From assembly GCA_946965045.2 (NCBI GenBank), contig OX337233.1:3162001-3226000 (forward strand): DNA of 64,000 nucleotides. Reading direction: 5' to 3'. Source of the DNA: Epithemia pelagica. Taxonomy: Eukaryota > Bacillariophyta > Bacillariophyceae > Surirellales > Surirellaceae. Every line of letters begins with the position of its first letter. Position 1 is the first letter of the stretch. Shown here one piece after another: positions 1-10,478 of this stretch. The notes below the pieces were generated by a model that did not search any database, had not been told where the DNA came from, and was given only the letters and a program-made list of their open reading frames with translations. Made by a program: the position numbers and the translations under genes.

Positions 1-943
1 GAAGGGCAAGTTTGTCGTGCCCCTCGAACAGTCTCACACCGCGTCCGAGCAACTCTACAGCATTAGTCCCTTGACACCCGTGGAAAAGTTGGAATATGCT
101 TTGGACATGGCGCAAGCCTTGGCCTTGTTACACAACAACGAGTTTGGTGTCATTGTGCACGATGATTTGAAGTTGGATCAATTCCTGATTGCCCAACCAT
201 CTTCTTCTCCTGCAAGCACCACCACCCACGGCCGTAGAAGCAGTGGTCCTCGCGTGAAATTAAATGATTTCAATCGTGGCGAAGCCATGATGTACGACTA
301 CCAACATGGCGAATACTGCAAATACCGAAATGGTCGTGGCCGTGGACCGGTACGTTGCATCCTCTGGATCGAATCTGCACTTTTGTGCTGGTTGTGTGTG
401 CGTGTGTGCATGTTTCGACAAGAACTCTCACACCTTGCCTTCTTGTTTCGTTTCTCAGGCGCGATCGCCCGAAGAGTATTTTGACCATCCCCTTGATGAA
501 AAGATTGATATTTACAGCTTGGGTAACACTTTTGTACGTTGTGTCATCATATACGTAGAGACCTCAGGTGTTGGCGGTGGACCCACGTTTCGTTCTCTCT
601 CTCACACATGGTTGTTCTTGTTTTTGGTTGGTTTCGTTCCATGTCGTTGTTGTTGCTGCTGCTGCCAAACCCACAGTTTTCCATCTTGACGGGAGAACAC
701 GTCTTTCCCAATTCGTGCGATACCAGACAGGTTCAAAAGCGCATCAAGGAGGGGGAACGAAGCTTTTTGGATCCCCGATGGACCACGAATGCATCTCATG
801 CCGAAGGTCAATTGGTCCATATCATTCAAAAATGTTGGGAAGCCAATCCGGAGGATCGATATGCAATTCAAGACATTATTGTCATTCTCCAACAAGCTCT
901 GGAACAGCAATTGTACCTGGATCAGCAGAAGAATGCCGTCTAG
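1..943 (+). CDS. Protein kinase domain protein, 3' part (5' end outside window)
   Basis: C-terminal half of a protein kinase-like gene. Exons by GT-AG and phase: start outside the window to 349, 459-533, and 677-943 (TAG stop); both introns are phase 0. The first exon carries VHDDLKLDQFL, which fits the catalytic-loop HxD...N region with an altered context, and LNDFNR where DFG is expected. The second exon has SPEE followed by DEKIDIYSLG, the usual APE / DxxSLG region. The third has FSILTGEHVF and ends with ANPEDRYAIQ, the C-lobe arginine motif. The Gly of DFG is replaced by Asn, so activity is uncertain. The substrate is unknown. The first in-frame ATG in the window is at 17, but the open frame and the missing N-lobe show that the true start lies upstream. 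Confidence 0.8.
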
Positions 944-1756
944 GAAGTTGTCCAAACGAATTTCCATCTTGTTGTAAAACCAGCTCTGCTTATAAAACAG
1001 GACAAGGTCCGAATCGAACCTCGTCTTCTCTCGCACAAGCGCTCGAAACACAATTGCAATTGTTGGATCCAAACATTATTCGCTAGCTATAATTACCATT
1101 TGTACCATCATCATGCATGTTGGCGAGGAGTCTCGCACACACCCAATCTCGTAGCAGTGCGTTCTTTACCTCGTTTGTATGCAGGGGAGACTCATTTTCT
1201 TCCTCACTCGCCAGTCCATCATCCACCATTGAGCATCATTGGCTGTGGTTCAAGTTCTATAGGCGATGGGTCTCCTTGCACCAGCCAACGGGTGTGTGAG
1301 CGTCCTTGTGTTTCGTCTCTTGCATATAAGTTTCGATGAGGTATTTTTTTGGTCGAGTGAAAAGGGTGATCGGGCGCTGACGTTGCGGGTGCGGAGGCTT
1401 AAATAGTCTTGCATTACATGTAATCTTGATCCCGCAGGCAATAACAGTTTTTTGTTGGTGCTTTTTATGATGATGTTACGTTGTGCCCCCAAACAGAAAC
1501 CTTTTGGGGATTTACCGCATGTCCGTCGGTCGCCCGTCATACGATACCATGCCATCACTGTCGCTGTCGCGGCACGATTCTTTGCCCCACTTCTGTCGTC
1601 ACTTCTTCTTTGTGGTGTTCGCTCTTTGTGCATCTCCAGATTCTCAAGACAACAACAGAAAAGAACCAGGCCGTTTTTGTACAAAGGCATTTGGTCTCAA
1701 CTCAAAGTTTCGTTGTCCTCTCGAGGTCTTGATCGAGCGGTGTGCAGGATACGAGC
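944..1756. other. Intergenic, kinase 3' side to MTFP1-like gene
   Basis: I see no supported gene here. The open frames on both strands are short, start without ATG or lack recognisable motifs. A T/A-rich TATA-like string (around 1321) lies far from any start. Confidence 0.4.
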
Positions 1757-2515
1757 ATGTCCAAGTTGTACAAGGGCCCCCAAGGCGATGCCGATGCTTT
1801 GTCACCGGCCTCCAAACCACCCTCGGAAACCGTGCCACCAACGGAAAAGCCAGCAGCAGTGCAAGACTCCAATGTCTTGTCTACCAGCGCCGTCTATGTC
1901 GAGGAAGAACAACTGTCGGGCTTTTTTCGTGGCATTTCGGTGGCGACTCGCAAATTCGTCATGGCGGGCAAAAAGGTCATGGCCGCCAAGGCTCCCGCCT
2001 TGAAATCGGCCGTGCGCGAAATTGGTCAAATTCGACCCCTGGCCTTTGCCAGTGAAGGTGCCGTGGCCGGTGCCTCCATTTTGCCTCGGTCCATTTACTA
2101 CGGCGCCTGGGGCTTGAGTGGCATTGCCATTGCCTCGGACATTTATACCAAACAAGACGATGCCGCGGCGCAGGGAAAATCGTGGGAAACGGCCGTGTAT
2201 TGGACCGCCTTTCATATACCAGCCAGCTTGGTCGTACCGGCCTATATCATTCATCAAATTGTCCACAAGGTCCAACATGCGGTCGACAATCCCAAGGGCT
2301 TTGCCAAACAGTGGTCGCCACGCCTCAAATCCTGGACGCCCGTGGGAGCCGCCTTGTTGAGTATCATTCCAGTCGTGCCGGTTGTGGATACAGCCTTTGA
2401 ATATGCCATGGAACCAACCCTGGGGGCACATTTGGGATTGGAGTTTGAACATCACCACCATGAGGGACCGCACGATCCACACACCAAGACGACGACGACT
2501 GCCGCCCACTCATAG
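1757..2515 (+). CDS. MTFP1/MTP18-like mitochondrial fission process protein, copy 1
   Basis: Single-exon protein of about 252 residues. The start is placed at the ATG at 1757; an in-frame GTG lies 15 nt upstream. It resembles the MTP18 (mitochondrial fission process protein 1) family, inner-membrane proteins that influence mitochondrial division. Support: an RPLAFASEGAVAG block, then GIAIASDIYTK, then a hydrophobic segment with TAFHIPASLVVPAYIIHQIV, and a last hydrophobic segment with IIPVVPVVDTAFEYA. Three membrane segments fit the family, with a variable N-terminus of about 60 residues. The C-terminus ends in a His/Thr-rich tail (four His, then Thr). A tandem paralogue begins about 300 bp downstream on the same strand. 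The family call rests on pattern recognition, not a search. Confidence 0.75.
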   Translation: MSKLYKGPQGDADALSPASKPPSETVPPTEKPAAVQDSNVLSTSAVYVEEEQLSGFFRGISVATRKFVMAGKKVMAAKAPALKSAVREIGQIRPLAFASEGAVAGASILPRSIYYGAWGLSGIAIASDIYTKQDDAAAQGKSWETAVYWTAFHIPASLVVPAYIIHQIVHKVQHAVDNPKGFAKQWSPRLKSWTPVGAALLSIIPVVPVVDTAFEYAMEPTLGAHLGLEFEHHHHEGPHDPHTKTTTTAAHS

Positions 2516-2809
2516 AATTTAGACCTCTGTGTGTGTGTTCCGCCCACATCAGATGCTCGGTGCATACCACAGTGTGTCATACGAACCTTAGTTTTGTCCA
2601 TATTCAACAGATTCTTTCATCCTCTCTTCAAAGAATAGGATACGATAATAGCATTACGGGAGATGAGGTCGTTATATGCGACCTATAAGAGTCCTTAACG
2701 CGACTAGCGCCAATTCTGTGGATCGCAAACGTGCCAAAGTGCGAAAGATTCTTTCAAAGACCAGCAAATAAGAACGACAAAACAATCGAATAGAGATCCA
2801 ACAGTGACC

Positions 2810-3506
2810 ATGGTGCAGGCAAATCCATCTCCCAACAGCACTGTCCAGAAGGAATCCAGTGAGGCGGCAGTCGAACCTGCTTCCAAGAAATCTTCCATCA
2901 CCAACAGCGAACCACACCCATCCGTGGAAGCCAACGACGACGTGTTGCGCCATTTGGTGGACGAAGAACACGTGTCGGGTATCTTTCGAGGCGTGGCGGC
3001 CGCCACACGCAAGTTTGTCTTGGCCAGTAAAAAGGTCGCCGCCGCCAAGGCTCCCGCCGCCAAGGCAGCGGTCCGAGACATTGGTCAAACGCGACCCTTG
3101 GCCTTTGCCAGTGAAGGTGCGGTGGCGGGCGAATCTATTTTGCCACGCGTCTTGTATTACGGCGCTTGGACGTTGAGTGGCATTGCCATTGCGTCCGACA
3201 TTTATACCAAACAAGACGATGCCGCGGCCCAGGGCAAATCGTGGCAAACGGCCTTGTATTGGACAGCCTTTCATATACCGGCCAGTTTGGTCGTTCCGGC
3301 CTATATCATTCATCAAATTGTCCACAAGGTACAACATGCCGTGGAGAATCCGCAAGGATTTGCCAAGAATTGGTCGCCACGGGTCAAATCCGTCACACCA
3401 GTAGCGGCGGCCTTGTTGAGTATCATTCCGGTCGTTCCCGTCGTGGATACGGCCTTTGAATATGCCTTGGAACCAACGCTGGGAGCGCAATTGGGGTTGG
3501 AATTTG

Positions 3507-3538
<32 letters not shown>

Positions 3539-3580
3539 GGAGGAGAAGGAGAGTCGTCTCAAAAGAAACAGGAATCATAA
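2810..3580 (+). CDS. MTFP1/MTP18-like protein, copy 2, with polyhistidine tail
   Basis: Tandem duplicate of the preceding gene, about 256 residues in one exon. The start is the ATG at 2810 (context gaccATGg). The membrane core from RPLAFASEG to DTAFEYALEPTLGAQLGL is nearly identical to copy 1, while the first 60 residues and the last 20 have diverged. The C-terminus carries ten consecutive histidines (3509-3538) encoded by a pure CAT run, then GGEGESSQKK. Copy 1 has only four His at this place, so the tract probably grew by microsatellite expansion. Expected location is the mitochondrial inner membrane, as for the family. The two copies may differ in targeting, because their N-termini differ. 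Confidence 0.75.
3509..3538 (+). repeat. (CAT)10 microsatellite inside coding sequence
   Basis: Ten uninterrupted CAT units, in frame, encode the polyhistidine tail of the second MTFP1-like protein. Confidence 0.95.
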
Positions 3581-4010
3581 CAGCCATCCAGTACACCACA
3601 GACATCCTCCGCCACGACCATCCGACCCCTTTGGCCATATACAATCATCGAGGGTAGAGACTCGACCAATTCACATAGCCCACGTGAACAGAGAAGCAAC
3701 AAAGACTATACAAGGTGTGAGACATCGATTCGAGTCAAATTGGGGGAATTTTCAAAGAGACTATCTTGGATCGAGTCGGTGTACCATTGCATTCTAGATT
3801 CGAACGAAATAATTACTCCTAGATATACGCCACATTTGTCCATTCATTTACCTCAGGTTTTGTCAGATGGCTTGCTATTTCGCCATTTGTTTGTCATTGG
3901 TGGACTCTTTGCTTTTTTCACTATTCTGTCAAACGCATCCATCCAACAAATCCAAACGAAGAGTTACGGGGCTTCAAATTGTTAGCATACCATAGCAAAC
4001 ATAGCATTGA

Positions 4011-4039
4011 AAAATTTGAAATTTGAAATTTGAAATTTG
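4011..4039. repeat. Short tandem repeat, 7-bp unit AAATTTG
   Basis: About four consecutive copies of AAATTTG at the left side of the transposon region. No coding role is seen. Confidence 0.8.
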
Positions 4040-4083
4040 TCGGCAGCAACAAAAGTCCTCCGTGCCATTATTGGAGGGAGGAT

Positions 4084-4116
4084 AATTTTGTGAGTTCGTT
4101 GTGAGCTCACAAAATT
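4084..4116. repeat. Perfect 11-bp inverted repeat (hairpin)
   Basis: AATTTTGTGAG at 4084-4094 is followed after 11 bases by its exact complement CTCACAAAATT at 4106-4116. The arms contain the TTGTGAG heptamer that recurs across the left flank of the transposase gene. Confidence 0.85.
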
Positions 4117-4377
4117 GTCCACAGCCTAGAGGGGAGTTTCTAAGGGTAGTTTCTTTTTTTTGTCCACATTATGTCTCAATACTCACAATAGACCATAGTT
4201 GAATCTAATTTTGATTCTTCGGACATTATTCAGATGTCTCACTGGTACTAAATGGCAAATTTTGTGAGTTCAAGTTGTCGACCGTCTGATTTTTTGGCCA
4301 ATTTTGTGAGCTAAAGAACTCACTGGAACACATAAGAAAAATTTCATTTTGTCCAATGTTGTGAGCTAAAGAACTCA

Positions 4378-4656
4378 CTGGAACACAAAAGAAGAAAAAG
4401 TTGTGAGCTCGTCATCTGATATTGTATTGGGTCAAAAAAAGAATTCACCGGAACACAAAAGAAGAAAAAGATGTGAGCTCGTCATCTGATAATGTATTGG
4501 GCCCAATAAAAGAATTCACCGGAACACAAAAGAAGAAAAAGATGTGAGCTCGTCATCTGATTTTTATTGGGCCTAGGTAAGGAACTCCCTGGAGCACAAA
4601 AGAAGAAAAAGATGTGAGCTCGTTATCTGATGTTGTATTGGGCCAGCTACGTACTA
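4378..4656. repeat. Tandem repeat, four copies of a ~70-bp unit
   Basis: Units begin at about 4380, 4450, 4521 and 4591 with GGAACACAAAAGAAGAAAAA and continue with TGTGAGCTCGTCATCTGAT and TGTATTGGG. A degenerate copy precedes them near 4325. The array lies in the left flank of the transposase gene. Confidence 0.9.
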
Positions 4657-5665
4657 CTACTCTAACTATCCAGCATACAGCATACACCAAGTTCAATGAC
4701 TAGAAGATACCCCTGAGGCACTAATCCCGACCATTTTTTCCTCTACTTCTCACAATCTGTGAGATTACAGAATAGAAATCTGTTGTGTTTTTTGTGCGAT
4801 TGGTTTTTGTGTGCTGCGTGCTCATTTTTGAATTTATCTTGCAAGAAGCGTCACTAGACCCACCTGATATTGCATTGGGCCTCTTTGTGCTTGCCCCGTC
4901 CCGTAACTAGATACCTGGCATTGTGAGTTTTTCCACTGAATTGGGGGACATATCCGAGGTAACCAATCCCACGGCCAACCCAATTCCCAGTCCCCGCGAG
5001 ACTGTGTAATCCCCCACCCCGTACGTGATTGTACAAGTAGGCCAACAGGCTGAAAAGAGGGCGATCCTTGCCAGACCGGCTGGATATCGTTAGGGGGGCG
5101 AAGTTAAGGTACTCAACAGGTACTACTTCGCGTGCTCCGGCACACCGCTTGTTTCCTAACAAAGCATCTGTTGCTGTCGCCTGCCAAGCGACAAGGCTCT
5201 CTATCTTTGTGCTGTGGCAGGTTGGTCCGTCTTGAGAATCTACACTTTTGCAATCGGACAAGCGTGGAATTCATCAAATTGGAACGATTTCAGTGCAGCC
5301 AGAGTAGCCAGAGTTCATCTTGCTCCTTACAATTCCTCAACTGTCTATGTCTGGAGATTGGGCTAGGGACTGGCAATCCCGGTGTGTGGAGACAAGAACA
5401 GTTACCGTCAGAACTTGCTAGTTCTTGGTTACTTCCGAGTAGCTACCTAGCCTAAAGACTGCAGTGGAAGCGTGTCACACCTAATTAGCTTTGCCAGGCA
5501 AGCCCAGTGACAACTGCTCCCGGTACTGATTACATTCCATTGGTGTTTTGGCATTCTACTGCTGTGGATCACGCGTTTCGTCATTAGTCGTGACATCTCT
5601 ACCCGACTGGTAAGGGAGAGATAACTACAGCAGGGAACTCAGTTGGTTAGTTTTCTGCATTAATC

Positions 5666-8600
5666 ATGTCTTCTTCTAGGAGTAATGCTCAAGACTCGGA
5701 TGACGACAAAACAGACCAGCAGAATGACTCTGCCAACACTGCTAGTTCTACTGGTGTCGACCCTCTCATGACACTTCTCATGCAGAATCTTGCATCATCT
5801 GGAGAACAGTCATCCATCCTTTCCAGGACAATGTTCCAAGGTGTTGTCCAGTCATTATCACTTATAGAGATGGATAGAATTTTGCGACAACGACGTGAAT
5901 TGATGTCTCTTTCGCATATGCTTCCCAATCACCCAAATAGTGGTGTCATCTCTCAGCAAACTCATCCTGTTCGAGTAGGTAATGGAACATCCCTAACGGC
6001 GTCTCCACCAGTACGGGGCAATTTATTTCCAGAGAGTTGCACACCCATGAATGCCAATGACTCTACTCCAGTTTTAGCACCACAAGAAGGAATAGCTACA
6101 GAAGGTGCCTGTCCAGAGACATCCAATATGGATGCGACAAAACATTTTATTAAACATCATCAGCAGAATGTCAAAGATGATACAGCTTCCAAGGCCTTGT
6201 CAGATGTGTATTGGCCAAACGGGAATACTAAGTATCTCTTAGACACCGGCCTTTTGTCCAATGATGGTAAGCCATACTTTGGATACGCATTATGTCATCT
6301 TTATACCAAGACACATTCAAATGGGAATTCAAAACGGTATTTGTATTGTCTTGGTGTGATGGCATGTCAAGATCCAAAATGTAATTTTCTGCAAAGACCA
6401 ATGCAACCAAAATCCAAAAAACTCGGTGCCCCGCCACGTCCTGCAAAGTATGTTTGTCCGATTCATCCTGAGCTACCTCTGAAATGGATTGCATGTACTG
6501 GTGGAATCCAACAGGGAAACTCACGATCACAGAATAAAGAAGATGTCCCATGCATGATTGTTTGTGAGTTCATCAAAGACAAGAAGCAGTGGTTGATTGA
6601 GCATAAAGGGTCACACAATCATCCCAACCCACCAGTAACAAAACCATCTCCCCACGCAGTCGAACAGTTTAATGAAATTGTTACTGCCAACCCTTCCCTT
6701 GGTCCCCAGAAACTCCGAATGGGGTCATTGACAAATGATTCTGTTGTTGCCTTAGATGATGCATTTAGCACAATTAACCGTGTTAAGTACCTTCGGCATA
6801 AGACACTTGGACGTACACCCATCAAAGCACAGGGGATTCATGGCAGCATTGGTTCCTTGCTCCAATTTACAAAGGATTTACCGGAAAAAACTTTTATAGT
6901 AAAAGCCGAGCTTGTGAAGCTAGATGAAGCGATTATAACGTTGCAAAGCAATTACATGAGAGAAATCCTACATGAAGCAAATAGCGGAATGCAATCTGAT
7001 ACTGTTGAAGGAGTCATTGATGATCCTGAATTCACAGGAACAATTGACGTTCATTTTACTTCGGCATATGATTTCATCCTTGAAAGATGGGTGCCAGTTC
7101 TAATCTCATTAATTTTTGGAAGGAGCAAAAAGCATTATGGATCACATTGGAGAAGCCTTTTTCATAGCTATGGAGATTCAATTAACACGTCTTGGCAATC
7201 CTTTGCAGCAATTTTTCCAGGAGTCACTGTAGATTGGTCAGATGCTCTTGGGATGTCTTTTATGGATGAACTCTACGACCATGCCACAATAACACTTGGT
7301 GACAAAGCAATCGACAAAAAAGATTTGTTAGCATTTCTGCGAAAATGCAACGTCCACTTTGAACGGTCTGTAACTCGCATTGAGCGAAATGGTGCTGTGG
7401 TCCCACCTTCAAAAAAGGGTGATTTTCGCAAACTAATCCATACCTTTACCAACGTCAAATCAAAGTTCCATCACTATTGGAATGCGTGTCAGAAAATGAT
7501 GCAACATTTCCCAAAAGCTATGCCGTGGCTTCGTTGGTATTTACATCCGGACAGAGCACAAACATTCTTCCCTGCCTGCCAAAATTTTACATCATCACAG
7601 GCTGACAGATTTTCCAAACTATCGTCGTCAACAAATGCACAAGAAAATGTTGGAAAGCAGTTTCAGGATCTATTTCTAGTAAGAAACCGGAAAATGAGCG
7701 TCAATGAAGCAGTACTTAATGCATGGAAGTTTGTTAACAGGTTCGAGTGCGACAGAAGAAACTCTGCAAGAGGAATGCCTTTACAATATGCGCAATACCC
7801 ACGTTCTTCAACCAAGCGAACAAAAAAGATGTCCAAAAATGATGGAAGAGCACCTGACACCAACAAGTCACTCAATTTGGAAAAAGAATCGAAAGAAGAC
7901 AAGGAAACTCATGTCAATATAAAGGATTTGTCAGATGGCAAACAACCAGAAATCCAGTGTAATATTTTGGACAAAGATAAAATGGAAAACAAAACGAGTT
8001 GCAATGTGCAAACTAACCAAACGAAAGAAAACAAGGAGGTGCATGACAACAAACAACGTCACATCTTCAATGGTCCATGCTGGGGAATGAAGCACAACAG
8101 TGTAATCAATACGTGCGCTCGGGATTGCTGGCTAGTGTTGATTTATGCTCCCTACCATGCGGGGCAATTATTGACTCCTTATCCAGAATTGTCAAATCAT
8201 TCCAGTTTTTTGTCGAATACATTTTCATTGTTGGATCAAAATAGAAGTGAGGAGGCCAAAGTTTTGTGGATGGACTTGTTCAATACATTTGAAATGCAAC
8301 AAGCTTTCGACAGTCGCCAAGATTTTGTGAATTGCCTTGGCAATGTCAATAGATACTATTGTCATTTCCCAAACACTCCAAATCCACTTTTTCAGGAAGA
8401 AGTACAAGGTGTCACAACTGTTCACCCAATGCAGATGAGCCTAACAATGTATGCAGAGCACAAATTTCATTGTTGTCGCCGCGAACGTTGTCGTTATAAT
8501 CAGCATGGAAAAATATCGACGACACACAAAAATGAATTCAATATTCAGCCAGAACATGAGGCAAGCTGGGAGGTAGTGGAAAGGGTGATGGTTGGAGACC

Positions 8601-9499
8601 ATTTGAGAAGTCATTTGAGAAGTGGAAGATGCAAATGTGGAAGTATTGGTTGGGTAGATAGAGCACACACTGTGACTTGGCCACATACAGTGGCCCTGGA
8701 TTTAACTACTGCGACAAGAAAATATCAAGATCTTTTGGTCCTCACACCACAGTTTGAAATAGATGACAAAGAGCTCATACTACGTGGTTGTATCCTTCTG
8801 GATGAGCAACGAGAACACTTCATAACTTTGATTAAGTGTGAAGATGGGTGGATGCAGTATGATGGTCTCAGTAATCCACACAAATTCAAATTGTATTCAT
8901 GCGATGAAACCCAATTGATTATGGAAGGATCACCTAAAACTCTCGTTGTGGGAACATATGAAGTAACAGACAATAATGCAAGCAGTAAAGTACAGGATTT
9001 TGTTGATTGGGAGGAATTGTTTGATGTTGAGAGATCTGATCGCGTACCGCGAGATATAGGAGAATCATTGACAAAACTCTCAAGCGAAATTTTGTCACAA
9101 CAAAGGAAACACAAAATGAAAGGCAAGGACGACAAAAGGAAAAGGAAAGCAGAGAGCAGTGAAGAAAGTGACAACGTAAGTAGGAAAAAACCCAAAAGTG
9201 CATCAAAGCAACGCATTCCACATGGCTTTTCATTACGAGAGAACATACAAAGCCGTGGTCCAAGGCCAACTTGTCAGGGATGTGGCAAAAGAATTGAATA
9301 TGGACAGAATACCATACGTCATAATTGGAAAGAAAAAAAGAACTTTAATTATAACACGATTTCCCAATATCATTGTGAAGCAACATGTTTGCGAAAATTG
9401 AGCAGAGAGCATATGAGGTCATTCATGGAAAAGCGATGGGTTGAAGCAGAAGTGGTGAAAGTTGTTCGTGAGCTGCAACATGATGTCAGTCCAAAGTGA
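5666..9499 (+). CDS. Transposase-like protein: GCM/WRKY-type zinc finger, probable DDE region, USP-like peptidase region
   Basis: Single-exon protein of 1277 residues, ATG at 5666. Residues about 220-320 hold a Cys/His pattern (YCLGVMACQDPKC, YVCPIHPELP, CMIVCEF, then a final SHNHP), typical of WRKY-GCM/FLYWCH fingers of Mutator-like transposases. Residues about 455-630 look like a DDE core: RWVPVLISLIFGRSKKHYGS, then PGVTVDWSDALG, then WLRWYLHPDRAQTFFPA. Residues about 720-800 are charged and low in complexity. Residues about 800-1080 resemble a USP-type cysteine peptidase: a Cys-containing INTCARDCW near the start and REHFITL before W-x-x-YDGL at the end. Residues about 1200-1260 contain CQGCGKR and further Cys/His, probably another zinc site. 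The intact frame suggests recent activity or co-option. Assigning catalytic acids needs a structure-based alignment. Confidence 0.7.
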   Translation: MSSSRSNAQDSDDDKTDQQNDSANTASSTGVDPLMTLLMQNLASSGEQSSILSRTMFQGVVQSLSLIEMDRILRQRRELMSLSHMLPNHPNSGVISQQTHPVRVGNGTSLTASPPVRGNLFPESCTPMNANDSTPVLAPQEGIATEGACPETSNMDATKHFIKHHQQNVKDDTASKALSDVYWPNGNTKYLLDTGLLSNDGKPYFGYALCHLYTKTHSNGNSKRYLYCLGVMACQDPKCNFLQRPMQPKSKKLGAPPRPAKYVCPIHPELPLKWIACTGGIQQGNSRSQNKEDVPCMIVCEFIKDKKQWLIEHKGSHNHPNPPVTKPSPHAVEQFNEIVTANPSLGPQKLRMGSLTNDSVVALDDAFSTINRVKYLRHKTLGRTPIKAQGIHGSIGSLLQFTKDLPEKTFIVKAELVKLDEAIITLQSNYMREILHEANSGMQSDTVEGVIDDPEFTGTIDVHFTSAYDFILERWVPVLISLIFGRSKKHYGSHWRSLFHSYGDSINTSWQSFAAIFPGVTVDWSDALGMSFMDELYDHATITLGDKAIDKKDLLAFLRKCNVHFERSVTRIERNGAVVPPSKKGDFRKLIHTFTNVKSKFHHYWNACQKMMQHFPKAMPWLRWYLHPDRAQTFFPACQNFTSSQADRFSKLSSSTNAQENVGKQFQDLFLVRNRKMSVNEAVLNAWKFVNRFECDRRNSARGMPLQYAQYPRSSTKRTKKMSKNDGRAPDTNKSLNLEKESKEDKETHVNIKDLSDGKQPEIQCNILDKDKMENKTSCNVQTNQTKENKEVHDNKQRHIFNGPCWGMKHNSVINTCARDCWLVLIYAPYHAGQLLTPYPELSNHSSFLSNTFSLLDQNRSEEAKVLWMDLFNTFEMQQAFDSRQDFVNCLGNVNRYYCHFPNTPNPLFQEEVQGVTTVHPMQMSLTMYAEHKFHCCRRERCRYNQHGKISTTHKNEFNIQPEHEASWEVVERVMVGDHLRSHLRSGRCKCGSIGWVDRAHTVTWPHTVALDLTTATRKYQDLLVLTPQFEIDDKELILRGCILLDEQREHFITLIKCEDGWMQYDGLSNPHKFKLYSCDETQLIMEGSPKTLVVGTYEVTDNNASSKVQDFVDWEELFDVERSDRVPRDIGESLTKLSSEILSQQRKHKMKGKDDKRKRKAESSEESDNVSRKKPKSASKQRIPHGFSLRENIQSRGPRPTCQGCGKRIEYGQNTIRHNWKEKKNFNYNTISQYHCEATCLRKLSREHMRSFMEKRWVEAEVVKVVRELQHDVSPK

Positions 9500-9545
9500 G
9501 GGAAAGAAACTTCTTACATAGCAATAACACTTACTACATACTATT

Positions 9546-9741
9546 AGGACATGCATGTGAAATGAAATGATCTTGTACTCCCGTTGTTGTTTCGTGTAGT
9601 ATATTCCAATTTTTCCAATTGGCAACTTAGTTGGAGGCTAGCTAGGACATACATGTGAAAAGAAGTGTTCTTATACCTCCATTGTTGCATCGTGTAGAAA
9701 TTCTAATTTTTGCAATTGGAATCTTAGTGGGAGGCAAGCTG
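9546..9741. repeat. Diverged tandem duplication, ~98-bp unit
   Basis: Two copies start with AGGACATGCATGTGAAA (9546) and AGGACATACATGTGAAA (9644) and both end in GGAGGC(T/A)AGCT. They lie just after the transposase stop, within its 3' flank. Confidence 0.8.
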
Positions 9742-9777
9742 GGTGATATAACAGTTCTCTCATTTTTGGGAGCGATT

Positions 9778-9794
9778 GGGGGGGGGGGGGGGGT
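9778..9794. repeat. Homopolymer run of 17 G
   Basis: Seventeen consecutive G residues. The exact length is prone to sequencing error. Confidence 0.9.
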
Positions 9795-10094
9795 ACCTTT
9801 GTTTGTCCGTCGTCCAGGAAAAATAAAATAGACAAAAACAAAATTCTTTTTCCATTCGCGCCGCCTTTGGAACGCATGCCCTCCTTTTCGCGCCAGCCTT
9901 TCTTTTTCAAATCTGATGGGCAGTATTGTATCAGAAAGTAGACTCAAAGACGGTTCCAAGGAAAAAAGGTTGACTCAAATCCCACCAGAAGATGTGGAGA
10001 TATGGTCCTTCCAGTCTGTGTGCTGGATTGTGATGACCAAGTTCTGAATGACCGGACATCATGCCACTGTCACATCATCCCGTGGAGGAGTAGC

Positions 10095-10236
10095 GTATGG
10101 ATGGTCAACAGGTGGGAGTATCCAAAGGTTTTGTCATAGGGTCATTAGGGATAGGGTATAAATGGCCCACAGGTGGGAGCATCAAAAGGATTTGTCGTAG
10201 GGTCATTAGGGATAGGGTATAAATGGCCCACAGGTT
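10095..10236. repeat. Tandem repeat, 61-bp unit, ~2.3 copies
   Basis: The core GTCATTAGGGATAGGGTATA is at 10141 and again at 10202; a partial earlier copy begins near 10097 with ATGGTCAACAGGTGGGAG. Each full unit contains TATAAATGG, but the distance to the next start (over 400 bp) makes a promoter role doubtful. Confidence 0.8.
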
Positions 10237-10478
10237 AACTGTGGTTCGGGGACCGTTATATCCAATTATTGAATCTAGAAAAATAAAAAAGTTACTGTAA
10301 AAAATCCAAATGATATTTTTTTAAAAATTTGGATATTAGCGTGTAGACAGCAGACGGGAGGTACCCCCGCAATCGGAGGGTAAACTCTCATTTACTCCTA
10401 CAAATCTAGCTTATGACCGTACTAGGGGCTGTTGGGACACCTAGCATACCTATCATGGATAGCATCTATAGCTTCCAA

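Noticed and set aside
1802..3562. Two long minus-strand open frames opposite the MTFP1-like genes
   Set aside because: They arise in parallel because the two genes are duplicates; the plus-strand frames have the conserved membrane segments.
4854..5455. Open frames on both strands upstream of the transposase
   Set aside because: No motifs, short, and lying in the repeat-rich flank; more likely noncoding.
9778..9794. G17 run as a quadruplex regulatory element
   Set aside because: A single homopolymer near a transposon end gives no evidence of regulation, and its length is uncertain.
10158..10228. TATAAATGG strings as promoter of the 10660 gene
   Set aside because: They are part of a 61-bp tandem repeat more than 400 bp before the ATG.
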